A stretch of DNA of 51,492 nt from a virus. Where the stretch lies: IMG/VR virus record IMGVR_UViG_3300032163_000020, positions 1 through 51,492 of that record, one strand, 5' to 3'. The position numbers and the translations under genes are program-made. The notes beneath the pieces are model-generated. The model had not been told where the DNA came from, ran no database searches, and worked only from the letters and a program-made list of their open reading frames with translations. Positions 19,170 through 27,751 of the stretch are shown piece by piece. The stretch's first letter is position 1. The number at the start of each line of letters is the position of its first letter.

Positions 19170-19749
19170 AATTATCCCCTTTAAAAATTCCATAATAACA
19201 TTTACCTCTTGCCGTGTTTTCATCTATGAAGTCCGCTTTGCCTTCTCCCCTTAACCATTCATTTAACTTTAACGGAGTAAGCTCGTGTGGATGCCCTTCC
19301 GAAGTACCGCAATCAACCCACTCGAAAAGTCTGATTATCTTAGATACCTTCCTTGCATTCTTAATTACCCGTTCAGGACTGATAACGTGTTGGAGGACAT
19401 TATATATCCAACACTCGTCGTAGACGACCGCATCAATCGGCATATCTTCGCCCGCACAGTGAATAAACTGTAAACCGGCTAAGCTATATCGTTGCTCTAT
19501 CCATGCAGGGTAATCACAGGGGTCAACTACTACACCCTTTTCGAGATTTATGCACTTTAGTAATAAGGATACCGGCCCACCACCAATATCCAAAACTGCT
19601 TTATTCTGCATATCTATGTTGAAAGGAGACTTGCCGTTATGGAAAAACTGTAATCCCATTCTCTTGGCATATGCAATTTGTTTGTATTCCTCGCCAAAAG
19701 TATTAACCGCAGAACCCCACCAGTTCTTTTCCCATTCCTGATGATTCAT
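19156..19749 (-). CDS. Class I SAM-dependent methyltransferase, 197 aa
   Basis: The start is ATG 19749, overlapping the previous stop (TAATG), with GGAAGGA at good spacing. An earlier in-frame ATG at 19767 lacks a good site. Motif I is VLDIGGGP (residues 52-59), followed by an acidic strand ending in VVDPCD, a GEDMP segment and WIYNVLQHV, a methyltransferase motif IV-like region with N-x-L-x-H. The substrate is unknown. Given its place between a glycan-binding-like tail protein and a glycosyltransferase, it may methylate a sugar or a surface polysaccharide. That is inference. Confidence 0.75.
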   Translation of the reverse strand: MNHQEWEKNWWGSAVNTFGEEYKQIAYAKRMGLQFFHNGKSPFNIDMQNKAVLDIGGGPVSLLLKCINLEKGVVVDPCDYPAWIEQRYSLAGLQFIHCAGEDMPIDAVVYDECWIYNVLQHVISPERVIKNARKVSKIIRLFEWVDCGTSEGHPHELTPLKLNEWLRGEGKADFIDENTARGKCYYGIFKGDNYAKI

Positions 19750-20345
19750 TAAGTCAGTCCTTCCCATGTTTTAACCGATGCTTTAGCAAGACCGCCCACT
19801 GTTTTTACCGATGCTTTAGCAAGACCAAGAACTGTTTTGATTGCTGAACTTGCTGTTTCCGAATACACATAAAAACACATATCATAATAGGTGGTATAGT
19901 CTATCCAACCATTGAGATAGAGTGCGCAATATTCGGGATGCGATGGAGATGTACTATCAAAACCTGCATAAAGGTCAGCATAATCTCCATCATATTCACA
20001 AGAGATATAATATCTTGTCCCGTTGGTCAGAGTAACCCTTTGTGCCCCGGAAAAGGCGAACGTAATCAATCCATATGATGTACTTAATGAATTTATGTTT
20101 ACTGCGTCAGAGGTTGCTAATAAGGTTGCAGGTTTATGCGGCGAACCGTTATCAGAATATAATCTTGCGTATATATTCCCATATACAGTCACGCTTTTTT
20201 TCAAATAAAACTTACAACTATCCATAGGTTGTCCATTACCAACAAAAGACTGGGCCATATAGTGCATATAGTAGGAACTATCCATCCCAATTTGATAATC
20301 ACTACTTTTGTTTGATTCAGAATATGAGTCGATTAATGTTGCCAT
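19749..20345 (-). CDS. Tail surface protein with tandem GLAKASVKT tail, 198 aa
   Basis: Residues 1-165 form a beta jelly-roll-like domain: AQSFVGNGQPMDSCKFYL, then YARLYSDNGSPHKPATLL and GTRYYISCEYDGDYADL. This plan is shared by many bacterial and phage surface domains that bind glycans. The last 35 residues carry three imperfect units of AKASVKT type (GLAKASVKT, GGLAKASVKT, EGLT), a tail seen in virion surface proteins. AAAGGAAA precedes the ATG. It is probably the adhesin served by the adjacent modification cassette. Confidence 0.6.
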   Translation of the reverse strand: MATLIDSYSESNKSSDYQIGMDSSYYMHYMAQSFVGNGQPMDSCKFYLKKSVTVYGNIYARLYSDNGSPHKPATLLATSDAVNINSLSTSYGLITFAFSGAQRVTLTNGTRYYISCEYDGDYADLYAGFDSTSPSHPEYCALYLNGWIDYTTYYDMCFYVYSETASSAIKTVLGLAKASVKTVGGLAKASVKTWEGLT

Positions 20346-20358
20346 ATATTATTTTCCT

Positions 20359-20901
20359 TTATGCATATTCAAAAAACTCAAAATCATCTTTCAACCACTC
20401 ACGAATAATAGCCTCTGTTTCAGGGATATAGTATTGTATATAAGGTTTTTCTAACATACCCTTGCTTGGATCAATATGGGGAAGTTCTATATCAACTCCT
20501 ATCCTTTTACAGATTTCAATCCAATCCTCTTGTAAATTTTCAAACTTCCCCACAAAATCAACTTTCAGGTTTTTATCTTCATCACATAAAAACGCCACCT
20601 GAGATTTAAACGGAGTTGCATCTTCATGGCAATATATCCAATCGTTGAATTTCGTCATATCATTACTAACAAACATGTCGTAACAGGAAACCAATCTGTC
20701 TAATGGATTTCTTACTATTGAGAATTTAAAAAAATCATCAAGATTTATTCCTATAGTGTGATCTTTGACTATTTTCAACATCTCATTAACGGTTAAATGC
20801 CCACGACCACCCTCTGCCCCTAATGCCTTTTCAATACTTGAACCGGCAGTCTTAGGAATATGAATAAAGATAATTTTATTTTTAAAATCTATCAGACTCA
20901 T
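20359..20901 (-). CDS. PAPS-dependent sulfotransferase, 180 aa
   Basis: This protein has the 5'-phosphosulfate loop FIHIPKTAGSSIE (residues 12-24) and the 3'-phosphate motif SIVRNPLDRLVSCY (61-74), diagnostic of the Sulfotransfer_2-type fold. The length (180) is short but covers the core. It would transfer sulfate from PAPS to a hydroxyl or amine, usually on a carbohydrate. The ATG is one base past the previous stop and has no clear ribosome-binding site, suggesting coupled translation. The neighbouring glycosyltransferase and methyltransferase suggest a glycan-modifying cassette. The cell must supply PAPS. Confidence 0.85.
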   Translation of the reverse strand: MSLIDFKNKIIFIHIPKTAGSSIEKALGAEGGRGHLTVNEMLKIVKDHTIGINLDDFFKFSIVRNPLDRLVSCYDMFVSNDMTKFNDWIYCHEDATPFKSQVAFLCDEDKNLKVDFVGKFENLQEDWIEICKRIGVDIELPHIDPSKGMLEKPYIQYYIPETEAIIREWLKDDFEFFEYA

Positions 20902-20902
20902 T

Positions 20903-21115
20903 TTATTTTTTGATATAAACTATAATTGATCTTTTGAACAAAGGAGCTATTTGTATATTGATAATTTGTTCATCGGCAATAGCCAAAGAATCTATTGCTG
21001 CGTTAATCTCTTTAATAAATACATCTGAATCTAAGAATTCTTTGCTGTCGATTGCTTTTATATATTTGCTTACCGCCTCCTCAGAATGCTGAACGATTTC
21101 TATTCTAACTGCCAT
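20903..21115 (-). CDS. Small protein of unknown function, 70 aa
   Basis: The ATG at 21115 has AAAGGAGGA just upstream. A longer frame from 21151 overlaps the collagen-like gene and is less likely. The protein is helical in the middle with a beta C-terminus (IAPLFKRSIIVYIKK). No recognised family. It lies between the collagen-like fibre and the sulfotransferase. Confidence 0.55.
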   Translation of the reverse strand: MAVRIEIVQHSEEAVSKYIKAIDSKEFLDSDVFIKEINAAIDSLAIADEQIINIQIAPLFKRSIIVYIKK

Positions 21116-21126
21116 AAATCCTCCTT

Positions 21127-22188
<1,062 letters not shown>

Positions 22189-22223
22189 TAATTTCTCCTT
22201 TTAAAATTCAATATTTCAGGAAA

Positions 22224-22240
22224 GGGAGAAGGTTTCTCCC
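22224..22240 (-). terminator. Stem-loop between collagen gene and upstream small gene
   Basis: GGGAGAA (22224-22230) pairs perfectly with TTCTCCC (22234-22240) around a 3-base loop. Read leftward the stem is followed by TTTCCT, so it may act as a weak intrinsic terminator or an attenuator in front of the fibre gene. Confidence 0.45.
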
Positions 22241-22264
22241 CTCCGCGAAAAAGTGAAGTTATTA

Positions 22265-22480
22265 TTAGAATTTATATAAAACAACGCTGCCGTAGATCGC
22301 CACGCGCCAATTTTTAAGAATGTCCGACGCCATATTCAGTCCTTCTATATTTCTCAGCGTGGTCAGCCCGATACTCGGTTTAAACGTGAACCCCGATTTA
22401 TCGACCATATCTACATCATAATTAACTTTAAGTCCCGGCCCTGACAAATGGTAAAGTTTATCTGTTACTTTTGCAATCAT
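22265..22480 (-). CDS. Small protein of unknown function, 71 aa
   Basis: ATG at 22480 overlaps the stop of the preceding gene (TAATG). The sequence alternates polar/hydrophobic strands with a Gly-rich centre and a hydrophobic C-terminus (VAIYGSVVLYKF). It lies at the end of the lysis-associated cluster. No known family was recognised. Confidence 0.5.
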   Translation of the reverse strand: MIAKVTDKLYHLSGPGLKVNYDVDMVDKSGFTFKPSIGLTTLRNIEGLNMASDILKNWRVAIYGSVVLYKF

Positions 22481-22761
22481 TATACCCCTGCACTTACATC
22501 ACTAATGCCGCTCGGATTTGACTTCGCGGGCGGAAATAATGTACCTGCAAGCACGTCAATTATCGGAGAGAGCAAAGGGGCTAATGTATCCATAGTCTTT
22601 TTCTGGCCACCTGTACTGAGTTGCTGTAACCCGCTAACGAGAGTCCCTGCCATATCGGTAACCGCCTGTTTTTTAGCCACTCCCGTCCCGCTACCAAATA
22701 ATTTCTCGGCAAGACTTATCAGGGTCGGTAGGGCACCTAAAATCGCTATTAAAATATTCAT
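22480..22761 (-). CDS. Small protein with hydrophobic N-terminus, 93 aa
   Basis: The ATG at 22761 overlaps the stop of the SLH lipoprotein (ATGA) and has AAAGGAGGTG. Residues 1-17 (NILIAILGALPTLISLA) are a hydrophobic helix, and a second amphipathic Leu/Pro region lies near 60-75. Lacking a clear second TM, it could be a membrane-associated accessory to lysis or a holin-like protein. Function is inferred from location only. Confidence 0.5.
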   Translation of the reverse strand: MNILIAILGALPTLISLAEKLFGSGTGVAKKQAVTDMAGTLVSGLQQLSTGGQKKTMDTLAPLLSPIIDVLAGTLFPPAKSNPSGISDVSAGV

Positions 22762-23150
22762 TCCGATTTCACCTCCTTTAGAACTGGGATTTGTTGCATG
22801 GCTTTTATTAATAACACCGCCATTTCGCCTCTTGTAACTGGTCTGTCCGGACAATAATTGCCATTGCCGCAACCAGACGTGATATTAAGTCTTTTAAGTT
22901 TTTCTATGTATTTGCAGAAAGTCTCTCCGCCACTCATCTGTGCGTTAACATCATTGAATACTTTTCCAGTGCAAACGTCAGTAGGAATTAAATCTGGCAA
23001 TACATCTAAAGTAATGCCATTATTGGTCATTTTGAGTGAATTAAGTGTCCAACAAGAACCATTAATATCTACATCAAAGGCATCGGCACATCCGGTCAGC
23101 AAAAACAATGCCAGGAAAATAACTCCTAAAACTGTAATGACATCTTTCAT
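22758..23150 (-). CDS. Lipoprotein with S-layer homology domain, 130 aa
   Basis: The N-terminal signal peptide ends in a lipobox LLTGC, so Cys21 would be lipidated and the protein anchored in a membrane. Residues about 64-118 match a single SLH domain: VFNDV, then YIEKLKRLNITSGCG and YCPD-PVTRGEMAVLLIKAM. The ATG overlaps the preceding stop (TAATG). SLH domains normally bind pyruvylated secondary cell-wall polymer or peptidoglycan in bacteria. In this lysis block, the lipoprotein could serve as an outer-membrane spanin-like partner or a wall tether. That part is inference. Confidence 0.8.
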   Translation of the reverse strand: MKDVITVLGVIFLALFLLTGCADAFDVDINGSCWTLNSLKMTNNGITLDVLPDLIPTDVCTGKVFNDVNAQMSGGETFCKYIEKLKRLNITSGCGNGNYCPDRPVTRGEMAVLLIKAMQQIPVLKEVKSE

Positions 23151-23332
23151 TACTGTTGAACCGTCCCGCCAGTGACCCGCTTGTCCTTAGCGCAGTAGAA
23201 TGCAATTGCAACCATTACCGCCGTAATCGCATTAGCCAATCGTTGTGAGAGACTTAACTGAGGCATGAGCCATTGCCATAAGTGCGGTAACGCTGCAAGT
23301 ATCCCAAATAGGGTTGTTTGCCAATTTTTCAT
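23150..23332 (-). CDS. Small TM protein, holin candidate, 60 aa
   Basis: The 60 residues contain one or two hydrophobic segments: a Trp-rich stretch at about 3-22 and ANAITAVMVAIAFYCA at about 33-48. The short C-terminus is polar and basic. Downstream of the endolysin and coupled to the lipoprotein, it is the best holin candidate of this block. GAAGGAG precedes the ATG. Confidence 0.55.
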   Translation of the reverse strand: MKNWQTTLFGILAALPHLWQWLMPQLSLSQRLANAITAVMVAIAFYCAKDKRVTGGTVQQ

Positions 23333-23364
23333 ATTGATCTCCTTCGCTTGTTGTCATATTTTGT

Positions 23365-23856
23365 TCATGTAATAGAGCAATCGACTTCCTTTTTAATTTC
23401 TAAATGCGGCCAGTCCTGATTCTTGAAGTTTCTGCCTGAATAAAGACCAAGCCTTTCACCAATCAATGCACATTCCCTGTAATCGGGAATCTCGTTGTCA
23501 TTCACATTTGCCTTCAAATCCCACGTTGCTTTTCCATCTTTAACGACTGCGAAGTCAAACGCCCTTGATTTATCGTTATCCTGTCTGTCGTCGTCGAGAT
23601 TTACAATGTGATTACTTCTGAGTGTCCATGTCACTTTATAAGTGTTCTCTTGCAAACGGAGGGGTAACATGCCTGCAATCTTCCTGAACTTATTGACAAT
23701 ATCTAAGGGTTCCCTGTCCTGACAATAAAGGGCATACTGCTCTTTGTAATCCCGGTCAACCGAGGTTATGACTACCTTGATACCGGCAACGGCGCATTGC
23801 TCAATAAATTGTTCTATAAGTTCGGGATGCTCAAATTTATTAGGGTCTCGGCTCAT
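23365..23856 (-). CDS. M15-type peptidase endolysin, 163 aa
   Basis: The start is ATG 23856 with GGGAGGA about 8 bases upstream. Upstream in-frame codons lack that spacing. Zinc ligands expected for the M15 (VanY/L-alanyl-D-glutamate peptidase) family are visible: SNH (His83), AFDF (Asp101) and DWPHLE (His151). It would cut peptide stems of peptidoglycan. The segment between His83 and Asp101 has an acidic insertion of about 11 residues (NLDDDRQDNDK) compared with the compact SxHxxGxAxD form. No secretion signal, so a holin is needed. It overlaps its neighbour by 4 bases (ATGA). Confidence 0.8.
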   Translation of the reverse strand: MSRDPNKFEHPELIEQFIEQCAVAGIKVVITSVDRDYKEQYALYCQDREPLDIVNKFRKIAGMLPLRLQENTYKVTWTLRSNHIVNLDDDRQDNDKSRAFDFAVVKDGKATWDLKANVNDNEIPDYRECALIGERLGLYSGRNFKNQDWPHLEIKKEVDCSIT

Positions 23857-24035
23857 TGTCTTTTCCTCCCTCTCTCTACCCAGCACCATACGCAATCATT
23901 GTCAGTCGTACTTCCCATGCAAATATGTCCGGGATGATTAAAGCAAATCATTTTCATCATAAGATTGCCATTACACCACTTCACCATAGCGTTGCGTTCT
24001 GCATCGGTCAAGTTATAATGGGATTTACCTTGCAT
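23853..24035 (-). CDS. Cys-rich small protein, 60 aa
   Basis: The protein has five Cys and three His (KWCNGN, MICFNHPGHICMG, DCVWCW), suggesting a small zinc-binding fold. It overlaps the endolysin start by 4 bases and is preceded by AGAGGA. Function unknown. Confidence 0.55.
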   Translation of the reverse strand: MQGKSHYNLTDAERNAMVKWCNGNLMMKMICFNHPGHICMGSTTDNDCVWCWVERGRKRQ

Positions 24036-24036
24036 A

Positions 24037-24474
24037 TTATCCTCTATCCTCTAATCTACGGATTTGTTGATCTTTCTCGGATAGTTTTGCTTTGAGATTC
24101 TTTATTTGTTCTTGCCAGTCTGCCGATATAATTCTTCTCAACTCAGATACTTCTGTTCGTAATGATGCAAAATCCTCTTTAAGTGCTTCTGTAGCTGTCG
24201 TCAGGTTGTTTACCGTTTTGTCTAGCTTTGCAAGTGTTCCGTCTTCCGCGCGAAGTTTCTTCTGTAGTGTATCCATTTCGGGGATTTTCCTTGATTCAAT
24301 TAGTGCCTTACACGTCCCACAGATTTCATCACTTCCGTGAACTATAGCCTTTCTGTTTAGGTTTAACTTGATCTTTTCAGATACATAAATCCCGGCAACG
24401 AATAGCAAAAACGACATTAAGATTAAAGCAATGACTTCATGAAATTGAATTGCGACCTGAAAAGGTAAATTCAT
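24037..24474 (-). CDS. i-spanin-like TM/coiled-coil protein, 145 aa
   Basis: An N-terminal TM helix (about 14-32, ALILMSFLLFVAGIYV) is followed by a short basic region, a CGTC pair (52-55) and a heptad-like coiled coil from about 65 to 140. A single N-terminal membrane anchor with a long coiled coil is the form of Rz-like inner-membrane spanins. It lies upstream of the endolysin with TGGAGG before the ATG. Inference only. A coiled-coil virion or membrane protein is an alternative. Confidence 0.55.
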   Translation of the reverse strand: MNLPFQVAIQFHEVIALILMSFLLFVAGIYVSEKIKLNLNRKAIVHGSDEICGTCKALIESRKIPEMDTLQKKLRAEDGTLAKLDKTVNNLTTATEALKEDFASLRTEVSELRRIISADWQEQIKNLKAKLSEKDQQIRRLEDRG

Positions 24475-24524
24475 CTACCAAAACCTCCATTTATCAGACA
24501 AGATTTTGTACCACTGTCCATATC

Positions 24525-24701
24525 TCAATACTTAGAACTCTTACTCTTTGCTTCAGGTGGATCGTCTACACATCTTGGACATACCTTCTTACCTGTCCAT
24601 TCTTCTACCATTTCAGATTCGTGGTAATCAAACTTACATCTTGGACAGGTCACCCACTTATCGTTCTTTTTGAAACTTAATCCTTTATGTGTGACTCGCA
24701 T
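24525..24701 (-). CDS. Zinc-ribbon microprotein, 58 aa
   Basis: Two CPRC pairs (residues 19-22 and 41-44) form a classic zinc ribbon. The rest is Lys/Ser-rich. ATG 24701 overlaps the previous stop (TAATG). Between capsid and lysis genes, the function is unknown. Confidence 0.65.
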   Translation of the reverse strand: MRVTHKGLSFKKNDKWVTCPRCKFDYHESEMVEEWTGKKVCPRCVDDPPEAKSKSSKY

Positions 24702-25081
24702 TATGTGTGTTTCCTTAGATGGAGAATGATAACATAAGTGTCGCCATTAGTGTGACCAAAGGTTGTGAATGCAAGATCGCCTGTTATACCAGTACTGGCA
24801 TTGTTTGATAATGCTGGAGAGAACGTCATATCTCCTATTTGATTGCTTGGGATGAGGAGTGCTACTACATCTGCGCTAGCTTCCCATAGCATCTTAACGC
24901 CCATACCGTCGGTCATATATTGGACTCTTGCGATTGATACAGTTGAACAGGCAGGGGTTAATGCACTTACATCAACTTTAACAACATCGGATTCACCTGT
25001 TCCATCAGAGACACTGAGAAACTTTATAACAATCTTGCTCGCGCTTTCTGTGAGTATTTGTGTGGATACTGCGTCTGCCAT
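24701..25081 (-). CDS. Virion protein downstream of beta-helix gene, 126 aa
   Basis: This is a Thr/Ser/Ala/Val-rich beta protein without motifs, with an SVSDGTGESDVVKVDVSAL strand segment. Proteins with this composition often follow the capsid gene in podovirus-like phages as head or head-fibre components. AAGGAG precedes the ATG. Function inferred. Confidence 0.5.
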   Translation of the reverse strand: MADAVSTQILTESASKIVIKFLSVSDGTGESDVVKVDVSALTPACSTVSIARVQYMTDGMGVKMLWEASADVVALLIPSNQIGDMTFSPALSNNASTGITGDLAFTTFGHTNGDTYVIILHLRKHT

Positions 25082-25100
25082 ATTAATCTCCTTAATGAGT

Positions 25101-25135
25101 GGGGATGTACGATCAAGGTGTGAACGTACATCCCC
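25101..25135 (-). terminator. Strong intercistronic stem-loop
   Basis: GGGGATGTACG (25101-25111) pairs perfectly with CGTACATCCCC (25125-25135), 11 base pairs with a 13-base loop. No T-tract follows on the minus strand, so it is more likely an mRNA-stability or attenuation element between the beta-helix and 126-aa genes. Confidence 0.55.
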
Positions 25136-25144
25136 TTAGATTAA

Positions 25145-26134
25145 TTACGCTGCGTTTACTGCTACTCCTTGACCTGCTGTTGCTGCTACAACACTTGAAG
25201 TTACAAATACTCCTGTTGTAGTAGACATCTTTGTTACATTAACTGCGTAACAAAGCGGGTTAAGGACGATTGCACCAACAGTTAAAGTTGCTGCACTTGC
25301 AATAGCTTGTGCAGGTACTGCAGTGGAGTTTGCGGCATTGATGAAACCTGTGTTTTTGAAGAGCAGAAGTCTCTCAACATCAGCGTCTGCAGCTGCATAT
25401 ACAAATCTATTATTGATGTGGCTTGACCTTCTCCATACAAGGCAGTTGGTGAAAGTGTTATCTCTCATAACCTTTCCCGCTCCTGCAATAGCTCTGGTTA
25501 AGAGTATGTTGGCGCGGATAATAGTTCCTGAGACAAGATTAGCAAGAGAACCAATAGTACATCCATTGAACTGTGCGGAGTCACCATTAAGAACCAAGTC
25601 AGCTGCACCCGTCTGATCAAGGTCGGTTTCTTTGTATACCTCGCAGTTGTTCATAACAAGATACTCACCACCGTCAATAAACGAGTATATACCTTCAGCA
25701 ACAGTACTCATATTTCTGAATTTAATGTTAGTAAAACTGTTTCTCACACCTGTATTTATTACAGTAGCTAAATTAAGAGCGCCAGTAAGGGCGGTGAGAT
25801 CTATCTTTGCATTCTGTCCATATAGCCTACTTGTTCCATCAAGGCCAACAAAATGGATTCTGTTTTTAGCTACAGTTAACATTTCAGTTAGTGTGTGTTC
25901 AGTATTACCAACGAGACAAATTACATCGTCTTTATTAGTCGTTGCGGCGTCGTACGCCTTTGAAATAGTTTTCCACGGCCTTCTAATACTGTTTGCTTTT
26001 GTAGAAACACCATCACTTCCATTACCATAATCAACAAACGTTGTTGTGCCGGATGTTACTGGAATCCCACCACCGCCCCACATTGGAATACCATTCCAGG
26101 ATGGGCCACCTGCTCCAAAATCGTATGTACTCAT
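25145..26134 (-). CDS. Right-handed beta-helix head/tail surface protein, 329 aa
   Basis: The N-terminus is Gly-rich (about 7-25). From about 35 the protein shows pectate-lyase-like beta-helix layout: FVDYGNGSDG, PWKTISKAYDAA, then repeated short strands with a stacked Asn/Val/Ile pattern (FTNIKFRNM, YLVMNNCEVYKET, AQFNGCTIG). TGGAGGAT precedes the ATG. It lies just downstream of the capsid gene, a common spot for capsid-surface fibres or spikes. No catalytic residues are evident. Confidence 0.65.
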   Translation of the reverse strand: MSTYDFGAGGPSWNGIPMWGGGGIPVTSGTTTFVDYGNGSDGVSTKANSIRRPWKTISKAYDAATTNKDDVICLVGNTEHTLTEMLTVAKNRIHFVGLDGTSRLYGQNAKIDLTALTGALNLATVINTGVRNSFTNIKFRNMSTVAEGIYSFIDGGEYLVMNNCEVYKETDLDQTGAADLVLNGDSAQFNGCTIGSLANLVSGTIIRANILLTRAIAGAGKVMRDNTFTNCLVWRRSSHINNRFVYAAADADVERLLLFKNTGFINAANSTAVPAQAIASAATLTVGAIVLNPLCYAVNVTKMSTTTGVFVTSSVVAATAGQGVAVNAA

Positions 26135-26219
26135 TCTATCCTCCAGGTTACTTCCCCATCTGCTTTGCAGACAGAGGATTTTTTATGCTATGTTTACGTT
26201 TAGTTTGAGGAGAGGGTGA

Positions 26220-26245
26220 CACTTGCTGCCTTACGCAAGCAAGTG
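26220..26245 (-). terminator. Stem-loop downstream of the major capsid gene
   Basis: CACTTGCT (26220-26227) pairs with AGCAAGTG (26238-26245), 8 base pairs with a 10-base loop, 64 bases past the capsid stop. No T-tract follows in the leftward direction, so I read it as a 3'-end stabiliser or partial terminator that raises capsid mRNA over downstream genes. Confidence 0.5.
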
Positions 26246-26308
26246 CCTTTCCCCCAATCATAGGTCGCCTTGTTCGCAGAGGGTTGCCTATGTCACGTGT
26301 TAAACCCA

Positions 26309-27202
26309 TTATCCGCCGCTACTTCCGTAAATGCCGCGAGGGTCAGTGCAACCAGCTACGAATCTCATCGTCGATTTGTACTGTGCATTATCGGTCTGGA
26401 AGTCGCTGTCGTTGGCAAATTCCTTCTGCCTTCTCCAGAAGAAGTTAAGGCAGTTAGGCGCGTCAGTCTTAATCCACCAAGCATCGCTATCGGTGAGGAA
26501 GTGGCCGACAAATACACCTTCCGGCATCGTACCCTGTGCAGGGTTGATGTCGTTGTTGGCACCACCGGGCAACTGGGCAGATTTCAGAATCTGGTCAGCC
26601 ATAAATGCGTTCGCGGGGCTAACGATAAGCTTGCGAGCCATTGCACGATACTTCAAGCCACGATCATTAACAAACTCTCCGATGCCAATTAAGGATTGCT
26701 CGTATGAAGTTATGTCGAGATCGGCGGAGGGGTCAAGCCTGTTGCTCCAAGTTCCACCTTTGTATGGATGGGTAGTGGAACAAATATAAGAGGCATCAGC
26801 ACTTTTGTTGGTGGCGAAGCAGTTGTTGAGAATGTCGAAAGCATAGATTTCAACAGTCTCGTTCATACTCCGTGCTAACGATTTTGGGCGCTGATTCATC
26901 TGGCGGTACTGGTCGTCTTCGTACATTACACGAGTGATGATGAAACCAAGGCCATACAGAATCGCAGTATATGTCTGTTTGTAAGTACGATATACTGTAT
27001 CGTAAGTGATGGGATCAGCCTCACCCATTGCCACCGCGAGAGCGAAGCTACTGAGACCAAAGTCAGTTTCGGTTGCTTTAACTGTGCTTTGTATATCAAA
27101 AACCTTGCTAAACTCTTCCGCCCAAGCTCTGTCCTCTGTCCCCCATATTGTGCGAAGACCAGGTTCAAGAAGTTCAGGCATGTCTTTAGTATATATTGGC
27201 AT
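26309..27202 (-). CDS. Major capsid protein (candidate), 297 aa
   Basis: A protein of this size and place, between decoration and head-surface genes and downstream of scaffold, is the best capsid candidate. It shows an HK97-like layout resembling the Mu gpT-type family: an N-arm of about 40, a helical/strand mix (DTVYRTYKQTYTAILYGLGFIITRVMYE), CSTTHPYKG, then AMARKLIVSPANAFMADQIL and a C-terminal domain with TDSDAWWIKTDAPN-L. A strong AAGGAGG precedes the ATG. A stem-loop follows the gene. No protease fold was found near it. Confidence 0.7.
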   Translation of the reverse strand: MPIYTKDMPELLEPGLRTIWGTEDRAWAEEFSKVFDIQSTVKATETDFGLSSFALAVAMGEADPITYDTVYRTYKQTYTAILYGLGFIITRVMYEDDQYRQMNQRPKSLARSMNETVEIYAFDILNNCFATNKSADASYICSTTHPYKGGTWSNRLDPSADLDITSYEQSLIGIGEFVNDRGLKYRAMARKLIVSPANAFMADQILKSAQLPGGANNDINPAQGTMPEGVFVGHFLTDSDAWWIKTDAPNCLNFFWRRQKEFANDSDFQTDNAQYKSTMRFVAGCTDPRGIYGSSGG

Positions 27203-27215
27203 TTACATTACCTCC

Positions 27216-27734
27216 TTATATTCCGACTGCGCCAGCACCTTTATAACGGTGCTCGTTGAAGATTACTTTTAGTTTGCAATGTTCACCCCAAGCGTTATCG
27301 GGGGAATCGACTTTGCCAATCACTAAAAACATTGCTGTTTGATTCGAAGCGGCCGCAAGCTCCATAATGGAAAGATAAGTTATGCTGCTTCCAGCGGCGT
27401 AGGTGATCATGTCGGCTGAAGCACCAACCTCGGTGAGGCCAGGTGTCTGACCTGTGGTGGACTGTACAGCCCAAATGATATACGGGTCGTCGAAGACCTG
27501 AATTGTTTTGCCACCAGCACTGGCGCTATCGTTTACATAGTCAGCCGCAACACCTATACACTTTACATCATCAGTCGCGGCTATTACTTGTACTGTGCCA
27601 GCACCAACCAACATCACTGGATCATTCTTATATATAGTCTGGCCTGTGGTAACTGTATAGGTGTGTGACCTAATCTGACCACCGGTGAGATGATCGATAG
27701 GTTCAAAACCGCTTGAGAAATCTTTATTTGCCAT
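27216..27734 (-). CDS. Head decoration/stabilisation protein, DUF2190-like, 172 aa
   Basis: This is a beta-rich, Gly/Ala/Thr-rich protein with a strand pattern typical of small capsid decoration proteins: SHTYTVTTGQTIYKNDPVMLVGAG, then CIGVAADYVNDSASAGG. Position immediately upstream of the capsid gene supports a decoration or stabilising role. TAAGGAGG lies upstream of the ATG, with 15 bases between. Confidence 0.6.
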   Translation of the reverse strand: MANKDFSSGFEPIDHLTGGQIRSHTYTVTTGQTIYKNDPVMLVGAGTVQVIAATDDVKCIGVAADYVNDSASAGGKTIQVFDDPYIIWAVQSTTGQTPGLTEVGASADMITYAAGSSITYLSIMELAAASNQTAMFLVIGKVDSPDNAWGEHCKLKVIFNEHRYKGAGAVGI

Positions 27735-27751
27735 TTTCCTTTTTAACCTCC

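Noticed and set aside
19169-19223. Longer start for the glycosyltransferase
   Set aside because: The upstream ATG lies deep in the methyltransferase gene. ATG 19169 has a strong AAAGGGG and begins at the Rossmann strand.
26169-26192. Plus-strand hairpin TCTGC-TTT-GCAGA followed by T6
   Set aside because: It would stop transcription against the direction of all local genes, and the stem is only 5 base pairs.
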